Counted from the stretch's first letter, positions 45,742 to 56,245 are shown. The stretch is DNA of 64,000 nt from Asticcacaulis sp. AC466 (GCF_000495815.1 NZ_AWGE01000015.1:62001-126000), one strand, 5' to 3'. The notes: generated by a model from the sequence alone, not told the origin. A program made the numbers and translations.

Positions 45742-45833
45742 GATCAGTTACTTTGGGGGATCGATTTGTGAGCGTCTTATAGCTCTCTTTGCCGCGAACC
45801 CAAGCCCTTTATAGCAGGTGAGGCGGGCAAGGC

Positions 45834-47990
45834 TTGAAAACGGCGGTCCAGTTCTTGAAAAATCGAACGGCAGATGTACTGGCCTTGCAGGCTGGGCGGT
45901 TGTTTTTGTGGCTACCGGTGGCTTTTGGGGTGGGGGCCGCAGCCTATCTAGGGCTTCTGGTCGAACCGGCCCTCCTATGGCTTCTTGCACCGGCCGGCGC
46001 TGCCGCCGCAGTTTCCGTTTTGTTGTGGCGGTTTAATATCAGTCGCTATGCATTTAATTTCATGATGCTTTTATCCGTCTTTCTATTAGGCGCCGTCGTG
46101 TGCAAGTTGCGCGCGGAGCACGTTCGGGCACCGGTGCTGGGGACCGAAACCAACCAATATATGGTTCAGGCGTTCGTAATGGATATCGTTTCGCCATCGG
46201 CCGACCAGCCGCGTTTATTGCTGGCGCCTATTGCCATACGTGGCCTGCCTCCTGAGGCAACGCCGTTACGTCTGCGGGTATCCCTGCGTCCGGGCGTCTT
46301 GGACGCGACAGGTATTAAACCGGGAGACGCGATATCGGTCTTCGCCATCCTGAACCCGCCGCCCTCGCCGAATATGCCCGGCGGGTACGATTTTGCCCGA
46401 ACGGCCTTTTTTCAGGGTGTAGGTGGCGTTGGATTGGCGCCGGGCCAGCCGCGGTTGATGGAGCCTCCGCCGCACGGGTGGCAATTGCGTGCGGTCATGG
46501 CCCTGAACCGGCTGCGCTGGACCATTACGCAAAAGCTTGTCGCCGATACGGCGCCGCAAATGCCCAATGGCCGCGCTATCGGCGGGTTTGCGGCCGCCTT
46601 GGTGACAGGACATCAAGCTTATATCCCTCAGCCGCTCATACAGGATATGCGGGATTCCGGGCTGGCCCATATCCTCTCGATATCGGGCGTGCATATGGCG
46701 ATTGTTGGCGGATTTATCTTCTTTACGCTGCGGCTTGTTATGGCCGCTATCCCTTGGCTGGCGGTGCGCGTACCGGTTAAGAAATGGGCGGCAGCTTTAA
46801 GCATCGTCTGCGTTCTGCTCTACCTGGCCATTTCCGGATCGCCAGCCCCGGCTGTACGGTCTGCCGTTGTCGCTTGTGTCGCGTTCGGGGCAATTTTGGT
46901 CGATCGCCGGGCGTTGAGTTTGCGGGCCTTGGCCATCGCCGCTATCGTCGTCATCTGCTTGACGCCTGAAGCGGTTATCCAGCCTGGGTTTCAGATGTCG
47001 TTCAGCGCGACCGCCGCCTTGCTGGCCTTGGCCGAGGGCATGAAGCCGCCCATGCGGGAAATCAGCGTGCCCGTCTGGATCCGGGCCGCTCAAGCGACAG
47101 TGCACGGTATCTGGCTATCTTTGCTGGCCTCCGGTGTAGCGACTGCTGCAACGACACCTTTCGCCATTGCCTATTTCAATCGTTTTTCGGTCTACGGCCT
47201 ACTGTCAAATCTCTTTGAGGCCCCCGTAACGACCTTTATCGTCATGCCGTCTCTCGCTATGGGTACCACGATGTCCGCCACGCCCGTTGGATGGTTGTTC
47301 CTGCGTGTGGCAGGGGCGGGGTTATGGGTTATCGAACGTATTGCCGCCATTACCGCGGACTTGCCCCATGCGGTGATCAGCTGGCCGTCGGCCCCGGCTT
47401 ACGTCCTGCCGATTTCTTTTTTGGGATTATTATGGATTTGCCTTGTGCGGGGGAAAGCGCGCTGGATCGGTCTGATTGCAGCGTCAACCATCTTGTGGTG
47501 GCCGCGTGTGCTGGCTCCGGATATTTGGGTGGATGCAGAAGGGGGCAATGCCGCCATTCGCACGGCCGCTGGCGCCTACGTCCTGCGGTCAAAGGTAAGG
47601 CAATATGGGTTCGAGCAGTGGACGCAACACTACGGCATTGCGGTGTTGGACGAAGGTAAGCGCAATGAAGCCTATGCTTGCAAGGGATACGGCTGTGTTC
47701 CGCTCGGTCAGCCGCGCATAGGCTTCTGGTTCAGCAATAAGCCACCAAAGTCGGCACGTCTCAACGAACTGTGCCAGGCAAGCGATCTGATCATTCTGCG
47801 CAACCCCATGGGGGATTGGCCGGCTGAATGCGCCAGGGTCAACCGCATCAGCGCCGGTGATTTTCGTCGTCTCGGCGCCATGGAACTGACACGCACAGAA
47901 AAGGGCTGGGCTATTAAGGCAGCCCAGCCCCTGAGAGGCAAACGCTATTGGACCAGTCCGTCGGAGGCGGAAGGCGGCGTTAGCGATTAA
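45834..47990 (+). CDS. comEC: ComEC/Rec2-family membrane protein
   Basis: Polytopic DNA-uptake channel homologue, 718 aa, TTG start after GGCGGGCAAGG. The N-terminal soluble domain (DUF4131-like, with the [20 protein letters not shown] region) is followed by the competence domain with [29 protein letters not shown] and [17 protein letters not shown]. The last ~190 residues do not show the HxHxDH motif of the metallo-beta-lactamase domain seen in Bacillus ComEC; the alphaproteobacterial C-terminus is different. No other competence gene is nearby. Its end overlaps lexA by four bases. Confidence 0.9.
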   Translation: MKTAVQFLKNRTADVLALQAGRLFLWLPVAFGVGAAAYLGLLVEPALLWLLAPAGAAAAVSVLLWRFNISRYAFNFMMLLSVFLLGAVVCKLRAEHVRAPVLGTETNQYMVQAFVMDIVSPSADQPRLLLAPIAIRGLPPEATPLRLRVSLRPGVLDATGIKPGDAISVFAILNPPPSPNMPGGYDFARTAFFQGVGGVGLAPGQPRLMEPPPHGWQLRAVMALNRLRWTITQKLVADTAPQMPNGRAIGGFAAALVTGHQAYIPQPLIQDMRDSGLAHILSISGVHMAIVGGFIFFTLRLVMAAIPWLAVRVPVKKWAAALSIVCVLLYLAISGSPAPAVRSAVVACVAFGAILVDRRALSLRALAIAAIVVICLTPEAVIQPGFQMSFSATAALLALAEGMKPPMREISVPVWIRAAQATVHGIWLSLLASGVATAATTPFAIAYFNRFSVYGLLSNLFEAPVTTFIVMPSLAMGTTMSATPVGWLFLRVAGAGLWVIERIAAITADLPHAVISWPSAPAYVLPISFLGLLWICLVRGKARWIGLIAASTILWWPRVLAPDIWVDAEGGNAAIRTAAGAYVLRSKVRQYGFEQWTQHYGIAVLDEGKRNEAYACKGYGCVPLGQPRIGFWFSNKPPKSARLNELCQASDLIILRNPMGDWPAECARVNRISAGDFRRLGAMELTRTEKGWAIKAAQPLRGKRYWTSPSEAEGGVSD

Positions 47991-48691
47991 TGGTAACGAC
48001 GCATCAGGCCGACAAGGCGGCCCTGAACCTTGACTTGGCCGTCATTGTAGATTTGCGTCTTGTAATTCGGATTGGCGGCTTCAAGGGCAATCGATCCCCC
48101 CTTCTTGCGAAGGCGCTTTAGCGTCGCGGTTTCGTCATCGACGAGCGCGACCACGATTTCCCCGGTCTGAGCCGTGTCGGTCTTCTTGATGACAACAAAA
48201 TCGCCATTCAGAATACCGGCATTGATCATCGAATCGCCTTCGATTTCGAGCAGGTAGTGCTCACCGGCGCCCAGCATGGATTCCGGCACGCGCAACCGGT
48301 CACGTTCCTGGCCCATGGCCTCGATCGGCACGCCGGCCGCGATCTTGCCAAGCAGCGGTAGTTCACGCGTATCGTCGTTAGAGGGCCTGACTGGATCGGC
48401 AGGGGCAGGGCGCGTGCCTTCGACGACCTGGGGAACAAAGGCTTGACGGCCGCGCGGCGGCGCTGACGTAGTGGCTTGATCCGGCAATTTAATGACTTCA
48501 AGCGCCCGGGCCCGGTGTGCGAGCCGACGTATAAACCCGCGTTCTTCCAGAGCGGTAATCAAACGGTGAATACCCGACTTAGAGGCCAGATCCAGCGCTT
48601 CCTTCATTTCGTCGAAAGAGGGGGAAACCCCGCCCTCTTTGATGCGTTCGTGAATGAACATCAGAAGTTCGCGTTGTTTGGTCGTCAGCAT
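47987..48691 (-). CDS. lexA: LexA repressor
   Basis: SOS repressor, self-cleaved with RecA*. 234 aa. N-terminal winged helix [20 protein letters not shown], then [20 protein letters not shown]. The cleavage site Ala-Gly is in [12 protein letters not shown], the catalytic Ser in [17 protein letters not shown], and the Lys in [11 protein letters not shown] ~35-residue Pro-rich linker separates the domains, typical of Alphaproteobacteria. Two SOS boxes in its promoter show autoregulation. Convergent with comEC, with overlapping stops. Confidence 0.97.
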   Translation of the reverse strand: MLTTKQRELLMFIHERIKEGGVSPSFDEMKEALDLASKSGIHRLITALEERGFIRRLAHRARALEVIKLPDQATTSAPPRGRQAFVPQVVEGTRPAPADPVRPSNDDTRELPLLGKIAAGVPIEAMGQERDRLRVPESMLGAGEHYLLEIEGDSMINAGILNGDFVVIKKTDTAQTGEIVVALVDDETATLKRLRKKGGSIALEAANPNYKTQIYNDGQVKVQGRLVGLMRRYH

Positions 48692-48726
48692 GGGACACCT
48701 TCGTATAAACCAGTTCGCAAAATGCA

Positions 48727-48741
48727 GAACAAGTCATGAAC
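48727..48741. promoter_or_regulatory. lexA: SOS box 2 upstream of lexA
   Basis: GAACAAGTCATGAAC on the plus strand, i.e. GTTC-N7-GTTC on the lexA strand; 36 bases before the lexA ATG. Confidence 0.85.
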
Positions 48742-48752
48742 CTATGGAAGAT

Positions 48753-48767
48753 GTTCTATATGTGTTC
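48753..48767. promoter_or_regulatory. lexA: SOS box 1 upstream of lexA
   Basis: GTTCTATATGTGTTC on the plus strand, a perfect alphaproteobacterial LexA site in the orientation opposite to box 2; the centres are 26 bases apart. It lies between a TTGACA hexamer (48775-48780, minus strand, overlapping the trpC stop) and a TATAGA-like -10, so bound LexA would block the promoter. Confidence 0.88.
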
Positions 48768-48776
48768 TTATTAATG

Positions 48777-49571
48777 TCAAGCTAACGATAATAGATTTTT
48801 TGTCGCTGTAGTGACATCGCCTTGCCGCATGAGGCTTTCGCCAACCAGCATCGCCGTCGCGCCCGTACGCGCCAGGCGCTTGACGTCGTACGGTGTGAAA
48901 ATGCCGCTTTCGGCGACCAGAATATGGTCCTTCGAAACCGCGTGCGCCAAGGTCTCCGTCACCGCCAGGTCGACATGAAAATCCCTGAGATTACGATTAT
49001 TTATGCCGATCAGCTTGGATTTGAGTTTCAGAGCCCTGTCCATTTCCGCAGCGTTATGCACTTCGACAAGTGCATCCATACCGTAATGCTGGGCGCAGTC
49101 GATCAGGTCGGCGGCCAGTTCATCATCTATCATGGCCATGATGACCAGAATGGCATCGGCGCCGATGGCCCTCGATTCGGTCACCTGCCAGGTATCGACA
49201 AGAAATTCCTTACGGATGCAGGGCAGCGAAACAGCGGCCCGTGCGGCCTGGAAATGCGATTCGTGTCCCATAAAGGACGGGTTATCGGTCAGGATAGACA
49301 GACAAGACGCCCCGCCGGCTTCATAGGCGCGGGCTAGGGCTGGCGGATCGAAATCCTCCCGGATCAATCCCTTTGACGGGCTGGCCTTCTTGATTTCGGC
49401 AATGAGTGAGAGATTATCAGGCTGCTTATTGGCGACCAGGGCCTTGGCGAACCCTCGGGCCGGTCCGACCTCGTCTATTTGCGCCTCAAGGTCGTCCAGC
49501 GTCACATGCGTCCGCCGCGTCGCAACGTCTTCGCGCTTGTAGGTAGCAATCTTGTCGAGAATGTCCAGCAT
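48777..49571 (-). CDS. trpC: Indole-3-glycerol phosphate synthase
   Basis: Closes the indole ring in tryptophan synthesis. 264 aa, monofunctional (no TrpF fusion). ATG 49571, after GGAGACG, gives [16 protein letters not shown]; a longer frame start is unsupported. Key residues: [16 protein letters not shown] (catalytic Lys and Ser), [15 protein letters not shown] (Lys), [14 protein letters not shown] (Glu), [15 protein letters not shown] and [12 protein letters not shown]. It is followed within 85 bases by lexA; the moaC and moeA genes often found between them elsewhere are absent here. Confidence 0.96.
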   Translation of the reverse strand: MLDILDKIATYKREDVATRRTHVTLDDLEAQIDEVGPARGFAKALVANKQPDNLSLIAEIKKASPSKGLIREDFDPPALARAYEAGGASCLSILTDNPSFMGHESHFQAARAAVSLPCIRKEFLVDTWQVTESRAIGADAILVIMAMIDDELAADLIDCAQHYGMDALVEVHNAAEMDRALKLKSKLIGINNRNLRDFHVDLAVTETLAHAVSKDHILVAESGIFTPYDVKRLARTGATAMLVGESLMRQGDVTTATKNLLSLA

Positions 49572-49649
49572 ATCGTCTCCTTGGGTAGCGACCTTGGACG
49601 CTAGCACGGCGTGCGTTCACAGAGCAGCAACAGTTATGTTATGTGAATG

Positions 49650-50666
49650 TTATGACGCTTTTGTCGTCGCAACCAGGGTGTCTAGCGCGCTGCGTGCGCG
49701 GCCATCGTCAATGACGTTTGCCGCCAGTTCCACGCCTTCGCGCAGGGTTTCCACCGTGTCGGCTACCAGGAAGGCGGCGGCCGCGTTCAGCATGACGATA
49801 TCGCGATACGCGCCGGTCTTGCCATCGAGCAGGTCGGACAGTTCGGCGGCATTGTATTCAGGGGCGCCACCGGTGATGTCGGCCAGCGCGGCACGGGGCA
49901 GGCCGACCGCTTCAGGCGTGATCTTGAACAGGCGGACAAACCCGTCCTTCCATTCGGCGACATCGGTTTCACCCGTCGTTGTCAGTTCATCCAGGCCAGA
50001 TCCGTGCACAGACCACGCCTTGGTGGCGCCAAGTTGACCCAGCGCCTGAGCGATCGGTTCAACAAAACGCGGCGAGGGTACGCCAACAACCTGACGCTTG
50101 GCGCCCGCCGGGTTACTGAGCGGTCCCAGCAGATTGAAAATGGTGCGGAAGCCGAGCTGCTGACGGATCGGCGAGACATGTCGCATGGCGCCGTGATGCG
50201 CCTGGGCAAAGAGGAAGCAGATACCGGCCTCGTCCAAGGCCTTGCGCTGTTGTTCCAGTGTCGCTTCAATATTGACGCCGAGCGCCGCCAACACGTCCGC
50301 GGTCCCGGACTTGGACGTAATGGCGCGGTTGCCGTGTTTGGCGACCTTGAGGCCGCCGCCGGCCGCGACGAATCCCACGGCGGTGGATATGTTGAGCGTG
50401 TGCAGCCCGTCACCGCCGGTGCCGCAAACATCGATGACGTCGTAAGGGTGGTCAAGGTGAATGGCCGCCTTGCGCATGGCGCGGGCGCAGGCGGCGATTT
50501 CGCCGACGGTTTCCCCGCGAATCCGAATAGCAGTTACCGCAGCGGCCACCTGGGCCGGCGTTGGTTCACCACGCAGGCAGGCAGTAAAGAATTGTTCGGC
50601 GTCGTCTTCGTTGAGGGTCTGGCCTTCGGCCAGTTTCGACAGCAAGGGTTTGAAAGCGTCAGACAT
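49650..50666 (-). CDS. trpD: Anthranilate phosphoribosyltransferase
   Basis: Transfers phosphoribosyl to anthranilate. 338 aa with the [21 protein letters not shown] motif, [17 protein letters not shown] and the [27 protein letters not shown] segment (in pieces: [26 protein letters not shown]). The first codons overlap trpG by 8 bases. 78 bases separate it from trpC. Confidence 0.96.
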   Translation of the reverse strand: MSDAFKPLLSKLAEGQTLNEDDAEQFFTACLRGEPTPAQVAAAVTAIRIRGETVGEIAACARAMRKAAIHLDHPYDVIDVCGTGGDGLHTLNISTAVGFVAAGGGLKVAKHGNRAITSKSGTADVLAALGVNIEATLEQQRKALDEAGICFLFAQAHHGAMRHVSPIRQQLGFRTIFNLLGPLSNPAGAKRQVVGVPSPRFVEPIAQALGQLGATKAWSVHGSGLDELTTTGETDVAEWKDGFVRLFKITPEAVGLPRAALADITGGAPEYNAAELSDLLDGKTGAYRDIVMLNAAAAFLVADTVETLREGVELAANVIDDGRARSALDTLVATTKAS

Positions 50667-51252
50667 AGAGGTTGTGGCTCTCGATACCGGCCAGTTGCAG
50701 GAAGTTGGCCAGCAATTGATGACCGCCTTCGGTGGCGATGGATTCGGGGTGGAACTGCACGCCGTGGATAGGCCGGGTCTTATGCTGAACGCCCATTATT
50801 TCACCATCTTCGGTCCAGGCGGTGATCTCCAGATCGGCCGGCAAGGTTTCGCGCTTAATAGCCAGAGAATGGTAACGCGTCGCTGTAAAGGGATTGGGCA
50901 AGTCTTTGAAAATGCCCTGATTATTGTGATGTATCAGGCTGGTCTTGCCGTGCATGAGCGTCTTGGCGCGAATGACATCGCCGCCATAGGCCTGGCCGAT
51001 CGACTGGTGCCCCAGGCAGACACCCAGAACCGGCATATCTTCGGGAGCAGCACGCAGCAGGGGCAGGCAGATGCCGGCCTGGTCCGGCGCGCAAGGGCCG
51101 GGTGACAGGAGAATGGCCTTGGGCCCCAGGGCGAGCGCGTCTTGAACGCTCAGCGCATCGTTGCGGTAAACCTGCGTATCCGCGCCGAGCTCGGCCAGGT
51201 AATGGACAAGATTGTAGGTAAAGCTGTCGTAGTTGTCGATTACCAGGATCAT
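50659..51252 (-). CDS. trpG: Anthranilate synthase component II (glutamine amidotransferase)
   Basis: Provides ammonia to TrpE. 197 aa from ATG 51252 ([19 protein letters not shown]). The oxyanion motif [13 protein letters not shown], catalytic Cys in [13 protein letters not shown] and the His-Glu pair in [14 protein letters not shown] are intact. A longer in-frame reading upstream has no conservation. Separated from trpE by an oppositely oriented small gene. Confidence 0.96.
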   Translation of the reverse strand: MILVIDNYDSFTYNLVHYLAELGADTQVYRNDALSVQDALALGPKAILLSPGPCAPDQAGICLPLLRAAPEDMPVLGVCLGHQSIGQAYGGDVIRAKTLMHGKTSLIHHNNQGIFKDLPNPFTATRYHSLAIKRETLPADLEITAWTEDGEIMGVQHKTRPIHGVQFHPESIATEGGHQLLANFLQLAGIESHNLYV

Positions 51253-51397
51253 AGCCGCCTCCGAACGCACGCCGTCTCTCAGGCGTATGTAAGCAAAAGC
51301 CTTTCGCTTTCCAAGTCCAAACGTCACAAGGGCGCGCGGCGCAGCAAAAATATGCTTTTGGGTGAGCGTATCAGTGTGCGTTATTTCGCATTAAACT

Positions 51398-51751
51398 ATG
51401 ACGATGAATTTGATTCGAGCAAATGGTAGCGGTCAGGAAGATGCATTAACCGATGACCGCCTCGGCGCGGCGCTTGATCTGCTGACAGCCTCCAAGCCGC
51501 GCACGATGCCGGGCCACTGGCTCATTCTGGCGCTTTGCGCCTTTATCGCCGCCACTACGTTTTTTGTGTATATGGCGACAAGCTTGACCGCCAAACCTGC
51601 TCCCGTCCCTTTAGCGTCAAAAACGGCAACGACGCCAGTACCGCCTTCAGTAAACAAGGCCGACTTCGAACTCTCAGGCTCGTCGCTTAGTGCTGAGTCT
51701 GCGGAACCCGTTACGGACGCCGTGCTGATCGGCAAGGAAGAAAGCCGCTAA
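51398..51751 (+). CDS. Hypothetical single-span membrane protein between trpE and trpG
   Basis: 117 aa with a polar N-terminal cytoplasmic part (~40 residues), one membrane helix (HWLILALCAFIAATTFFVYMA) and a Pro/Ser/Thr/Ala-rich C-terminal part, likely periplasmic. No family is recognised. No good ribosome-binding site precedes ATG 51398 or the second ATG at 51404, so it may be leaderless or weakly translated. It lies antisense to the direction of the trp genes and splits them. The coding potential is moderate; conservation in relatives would settle it. Confidence 0.55.
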   Translation: MTMNLIRANGSGQEDALTDDRLGAALDLLTASKPRTMPGHWLILALCAFIAATTFFVYMATSLTAKPAPVPLASKTATTPVPPSVNKADFELSGSSLSAESAEPVTDAVLIGKEESR

Positions 51752-51786
51752 CGGATTTGATCGTCGGGTGAGATTTGGGTGGTGGC

Positions 51787-53304
51787 CTAGTTCTGGCTGT
51801 AGGTATACCGCCACGCGTCCTGAGCTGCTTTAATGAGCGCGCCGGCCTTGTGGCAGGTTTCCTCATATTCCATCTGCGGTACGCTGTCGGCAACGACGCC
51901 GGCACCTGCCTGAACATAGATGTTGCGATCCTTGAACAGCGCCGTGCGCAGAACGATGCAGACATCGATGCTGCCGCCGCTGGAGATATATCCCGCGCCT
52001 CCGCCGTAGCCGGCGCCGCGTTTGACATCTTCCAATTCGTCGATGATTTCCATAGCCCGCACCTTGGGCGCGCCGGACAAGGTGCCGGCTGGCAGGGCGG
52101 CCAATAGCGCATCGACCGGATCGAGGTCCTCCGGCGCATCGCCTTCGACGTTCGATACGATATGCATGACGTGACTGTAGCGTTCGATGACGAACTTTTC
52201 CGTGACCTTGACCGAGGCCGGTTTGGCGACACGGCCGACATCGTTGCGGCCAAGGTCGAGCAGCATCAGGTGCTCTGACAGTTCCTTAGGATCGGCCAGA
52301 AGTTCCGCCTCCAGCGCCTTGTCCAGCTCCGCCGTCTTGCCGCGCGGGCGTGTACCGGCAATCGGGCGGATGGTCAGCTTGCCATCGCGGATGCGGACCA
52401 GGATTTCCGGAGACGAACCCGCCAGCTGGAAATCGCCGAAATTGAGATAAAAGAGGTAGGGCGACGGATTGTGCCGGCGCAGGGAGCGGTAAAAAGCGAA
52501 GGGATCGAGTGGATAAGGCGCCTCGAACCGGTGGCTCAGCACGACCTGGAAGATGTCGCCCGCAGCGATATATTCCTTGGCCTTTCCGACCATGTCCTTG
52601 AAGTCGAGCGGCGAGGTAGGAGATGTCAGGGGCGCCTGATGGTGATCCTGAAGTGCCGGCTGGGCTGCCAGGGGGATCCGCAGGTCCGCTTCCACAGCGT
52701 CGAGGCGCGCCAGTGCGGCGCTGTAGGCATCCTGCGCCGATCGTGTGTCCGGCCACACCGGCGACGCCAGAAGGATTTCGTGGGCGACATTGTCGAACAC
52801 GCAAACCACAGACGGCCGTACCAGGCAGGCGTCGGGCAGGGCGAGCGGGTCCGGATTGGCTTCGCCAAGCGGCTCCATAAGCCGGATCATGTCATAGCCA
52901 AACACACCGAACAGGCCTGATACCATGGGAGGCAGGCCTTCGGGAATGTCCATGCGGTTCGCCGCGACAAGTGCGCGCAGGCTATCCAGCGTGGAAAGGC
53001 TTTCCGGCGTATAGACACCGGCAGGTATATCTGAGCCTTTTGATATCTCGGCGGCATTGCCGAAACAGCGCCAGACCAGATCGGGCGACAGGGTCAGAAT
53101 CGAGTAACGGCCAGACAAGGCACCGCCTTCGACCGATTCAAAAAGAAACGAGTAGGGGCGGTTACGTGACAGCTTCAGATAGGCAGAAACCGGCGTTTCC
53201 AGATCATCGATCAGCTTGCGGCAGACGATGTAGGGCTTGCCGGCGTCATAGGCCTTGGTAAATGCGCCTTCGTTGGCGGCAAGCGTAACGGGTTCGGCGA
53301 TCAC
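51787..53304 (-). CDS. trpE: Anthranilate synthase component I
   Basis: Chorismate to anthranilate using TrpG-delivered ammonia. 505 aa, GTG start overlapping the ppiD stop (GTGA). The N-terminal feedback region has LETPVSAYLKLSRNRPYSFLFESVEGG (in pieces: PVSAYLKL, SFLFESVEGG) with the LLES-like element. The catalytic part has FQVVLSHRFEAPY, GSSPEILVRIRDGKLTIRPI, TRPRGKTAELDKALEAELL, LDLGRNDVGRVA and GAPKVRAMEIIDELE with GYGGGAGYIS. It is placed after ppiD in the same operon. The Ser in the N-terminal region suggests normal Trp inhibition. Confidence 0.96.
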   Translation of the reverse strand: MIAEPVTLAANEGAFTKAYDAGKPYIVCRKLIDDLETPVSAYLKLSRNRPYSFLFESVEGGALSGRYSILTLSPDLVWRCFGNAAEISKGSDIPAGVYTPESLSTLDSLRALVAANRMDIPEGLPPMVSGLFGVFGYDMIRLMEPLGEANPDPLALPDACLVRPSVVCVFDNVAHEILLASPVWPDTRSAQDAYSAALARLDAVEADLRIPLAAQPALQDHHQAPLTSPTSPLDFKDMVGKAKEYIAAGDIFQVVLSHRFEAPYPLDPFAFYRSLRRHNPSPYLFYLNFGDFQLAGSSPEILVRIRDGKLTIRPIAGTRPRGKTAELDKALEAELLADPKELSEHLMLLDLGRNDVGRVAKPASVKVTEKFVIERYSHVMHIVSNVEGDAPEDLDPVDALLAALPAGTLSGAPKVRAMEIIDELEDVKRGAGYGGGAGYISSGGSIDVCIVLRTALFKDRNIYVQAGAGVVADSVPQMEYEETCHKAGALIKAAQDAWRYTYSQN

Positions 53305-55241
53305 GGCGTCTTCTTTCCGTCGGTCTTGTCAGCCTTGCCGGCCTTGTCGTCGGTAGGGGTTACGCCCAGAGCGATCTCGGCCGTGCGCGGATAGACCTTG
53401 GCCTTGACGAGGGCGCGGGCGCCGGTCTGGGCCGTTGTCGCCAAATCACGGGCCAACATTTGCGACATCTGGGTGCGGGCGACCGTGGTCATCGTGTTGG
53501 CGGATGCGGTGTCCGCCTGATGGACGGCGTCGACGCGACCAATGGCGAAGGCGACCGGGCTAATCTGGGCGTTGAAGCTTTCACCCGGTTGCGACAGGAA
53601 GATGCGACCGGCCAGGGCTTGCGGCAGGTTGGCACGCTGTATCGTGGCGCGGTTCAGGCCGTTCAGATGTTCAACGGGGGTGTTGAAGCTGGCGGCGACA
53701 GCGGCGAAGCTTTCGCCCTTCTTGATCCGCGCCATGGCTTTGTCGGCCGCGTCCTGTACCGCCGATGTCACCTTGTCGGTCATCCAGTACTGGGTGAGCT
53801 CATTTTTGATTTCGGCAAAGGGTGGCGCGCCAGCCGGCTTGATGGTGTCGAGACGCACGGCGAAATACTGGCCTTCGCCGAGTTGATCGACATCGGAAGT
53901 GGCGCCGACTTGGGGCAGGTCGTAGATGTCCTTCACCAGCACGGTATATTGAGAATAATCGGCTTGCGGGTTGCCCGTCTTGCCTTCCGATGTCATCGGC
54001 GGCAATTGGGTCACCTTGAGGCCCAGTTTCGCGGCCGTAGCGTGGAAGTCGTTGCCGGCGCGCATGGCGTCCGAGAAGGCATTGCTGTCCTTGTTGACGC
54101 GGTCGGCGGCCTGATCCTTTATGTAGTCCGCGGCCAGTTTTTCGCGAACGCTTTCATAGGACGGCGTCGAGCCGATCTTGACTTCGCCCATCTTGATAAC
54201 GGCGTAGCCGAGTTCGCCCTGAACAGCGCCGGACACATCGCCCGTCTTCATGCCGAAGGCGGCAGCGGCAATCTTGGGATCGGGGACCGCGCTCTTGGGC
54301 TTCAAGGTGTAATTGATGACCTGACCCTTGTGCGCCTTGGCGGCCTCTTCCGGCGTCTGACCGGACTTGAGGGCAGAGGAAATGGCATTGGCGTCGCCCG
54401 CCGACTGGGCCGTCACGGTAACGAAACTACGAGTTTCCGGCGAGACGAGGGTAGCCAAGCTGTCCTTGTACTTTTTCTGCAAGGCGGCTTCGTCGACCTT
54501 GATGTCCTTGGCGTAATTGGCGGGCACAAATTGCACGATCGAAGCCGTCCGCGTTTCCGGCAGTTGCAACTGAGACAGGCGCGAACTGTAGAAGGCCTGC
54601 AATTCAGCGTCGGTCGGGGCGGCCGGTGTCGGAACATTCTTGCTAGAAATGACGAACAGGCTGGTGTCGCGGTTTTGCAGCGTCGTGGCGGCTTCGGTAG
54701 CGGCATAGATGCGTGGCGCGCGGACCCCCGCGACGGCCGCCGTCAGGTACTGCTGGCTGGCCAGTTCGTCCGAAACGCTGGACTCGAACATCTTTTCGTT
54801 CATCTGGTTCTGCGCCAGCAACTGACGATAGGTATCCTTGTCGAAACGGCCTGTGACGCTGTTGAAGAAGGCCGGGATCTTGGCAATTTCAGCAACGATC
54901 ATCTTGGCGGATGGCTTTACGCCTAGCGAATCGAGCCAGGCAGCGAAAGACAGTTGATCCGCCAGTTCGTTCAGCATGCGCACATGCTGGCCGGCTTCGA
55001 CGAATTCCTCATTCGTAAAGGTACGTCCCTGATTTTCCTTGGGATAGTTGGCCTTGTAGCTTTCGAAGCGGCTCTTGAATTCCTGAGCGCTAAGCTGACG
55101 CTTGCCGGCGGTGATGACATTGTCGCCGCCCGTCTTGCTGAAGACGTCGCGAAGGCCGAAAATGGCGAAAGAGGCGACGAGCAGCACCATCAAGCCTTTG
55201 AATATCCATGACTTGGTGAATTCCCGGAAGAGGCTGATCAT
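53301..55241 (-). CDS. ppiD: Membrane-anchored periplasmic peptidyl-prolyl isomerase PpiD (SurA_N/parvulin-like)
   Basis: 646 aa. One N-terminal helix (WIFKGLMVLLVASFAIFGL) anchors the protein, with the rest in the periplasm. VISxAFIFG-like context IFGLRDVFSK, then the SurA-like chaperone region with YRQLLAQNQMNEKMFESSV. The parvulin section contains ELGYAVIKMGEVKIG, but many classical active-site residues are not obvious, and a second such region lies at QLGEGQYFAVRLDTIKP. It probably works mainly as a chaperone at the Sec translocon. Its 3' end overlaps trpE, the conserved alphaproteobacterial ppiD-trpE arrangement; divergent from tpiA. Confidence 0.9.
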   Translation of the reverse strand: MISLFREFTKSWIFKGLMVLLVASFAIFGLRDVFSKTGGDNVITAGKRQLSAQEFKSRFESYKANYPKENQGRTFTNEEFVEAGQHVRMLNELADQLSFAAWLDSLGVKPSAKMIVAEIAKIPAFFNSVTGRFDKDTYRQLLAQNQMNEKMFESSVSDELASQQYLTAAVAGVRAPRIYAATEAATTLQNRDTSLFVISSKNVPTPAAPTDAELQAFYSSRLSQLQLPETRTASIVQFVPANYAKDIKVDEAALQKKYKDSLATLVSPETRSFVTVTAQSAGDANAISSALKSGQTPEEAAKAHKGQVINYTLKPKSAVPDPKIAAAAFGMKTGDVSGAVQGELGYAVIKMGEVKIGSTPSYESVREKLAADYIKDQAADRVNKDSNAFSDAMRAGNDFHATAAKLGLKVTQLPPMTSEGKTGNPQADYSQYTVLVKDIYDLPQVGATSDVDQLGEGQYFAVRLDTIKPAGAPPFAEIKNELTQYWMTDKVTSAVQDAADKAMARIKKGESFAAVAASFNTPVEHLNGLNRATIQRANLPQALAGRIFLSQPGESFNAQISPVAFAIGRVDAVHQADTASANTMTTVARTQMSQMLARDLATTAQTGARALVKAKVYPRTAEIALGVTPTDDKAGKADKTDGKKTP

Positions 55242-55458
55242 CGCAATATAACCCTGTAGACGCGCGCAGGCACGCAGATATGGCCGTGTCTTACGGCACG
55301 AATAAGGCTGTTACAAAGGGATTTTATCAGTTTCAAGATTTTTCTTGGTTGAAAAGTCTTGGCTTGTCCGCTGCCATCGGTCTATGGTTTGCATACCGCG
55401 ACAGGACCTTACCCGCACAGGGCCTCATTAGAAGGCTTGCAAGGTTTTCGGCGGTTTT

Positions 55459-56232
55459 ATGCCACAACAAACAAGACAAATAATGCCACACCGACATCTT
55501 ATCGCCGGCAACTGGAAAATGAACGGGCTGAAAAGCGCGCTTCCGGTTGCTCAGGCCATTGCCGCGCAAAGCGCCGCACACAAGGCGCGCGTCGCCTTAT
55601 TCCCCCCCGCGACCCTCCTGCCACTTATGGCCGAAGCCCTGCAGGGCACAAAGCTGTTGCTGGGCGGCCAGGATTGCAGCCATGCTGATGGAGGCGCCTA
55701 TACCGGCGATGTGTCCGCAGCTATGCTGAAAGACGCCGGCGCCACCATGGTTATTCTGGGTCATTCGGAACGTCGCCACGGCCACCTAGAGCCCTGCTCG
55801 CTTGTTGCCCGCAAGGTGCAGGCGGCGTTGCGCGCCGGATTGGAGCCCATTATCTGTATCGGAGAAACCCTTGACCAGCGTCAGGGAGGGCTCACCGTGC
55901 CCGTTCTGTCGCGGCAATTGACCGACAGCCTGCCGAGGGCGTTGGAAGGCCATAAGTTCCATGTGTCTTATGAGCCTGTCTGGGCCATCGGCACAGGCCT
56001 TACGGCATCCGACGCACAGATACTCGAAGCGTTCGCGCTGATCCGCAAACATATCGATACCTATTTTGGCGATGCCGATCCGTGCCTGCTGTACGGGGGA
56101 TCGGTCAAGCCGTCCAATGCCGCCCAATTACTTGCCTTGAAAGGGGTTGGCGGGGCGCTGGTTGGTGGGGCGTCACTGACTGTGGAGGAATTCCTGCCCA
56201 TCGTTGCGGCAGCGGATTATGCCCCGGTTTGA
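55459..56232 (+). CDS. tpiA: Triosephosphate isomerase
   Basis: Interconverts DHAP and GAP. 257 aa from ATG 55459, or 249 from ATG 55483 (MPHRHLIAGNWKMNG), the latter closer to the family's usual N-terminus; neither has a strong RBS. Catalytic residues: Lys in AGNWKMNG, His in VILGHSERR, Glu in VSYEPVWAIGTG (the mobile loop is AIGTGL), and LLYGGSVKPSNA phosphate loop. Full length. Divergent from ppiD across a 217-base gap without other ORFs. Fructose/glucose metabolism partners are not in the window. Confidence 0.96.
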   Translation: MPQQTRQIMPHRHLIAGNWKMNGLKSALPVAQAIAAQSAAHKARVALFPPATLLPLMAEALQGTKLLLGGQDCSHADGGAYTGDVSAAMLKDAGATMVILGHSERRHGHLEPCSLVARKVQAALRAGLEPIICIGETLDQRQGGLTVPVLSRQLTDSLPRALEGHKFHVSYEPVWAIGTGLTASDAQILEAFALIRKHIDTYFGDADPCLLYGGSVKPSNAAQLLALKGVGGALVGGASLTVEEFLPIVAAADYAPV

Positions 56233-56245
56233 TCCGGGGCTTGTA

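Noticed and set aside
53460-54926. 488-codon ORF antisense to ppiD
   Set aside because: It is the complement of a well-supported PpiD gene; the translation is Gly/Arg/His-rich with no known motif, typical of a shadow frame in GC-rich DNA.
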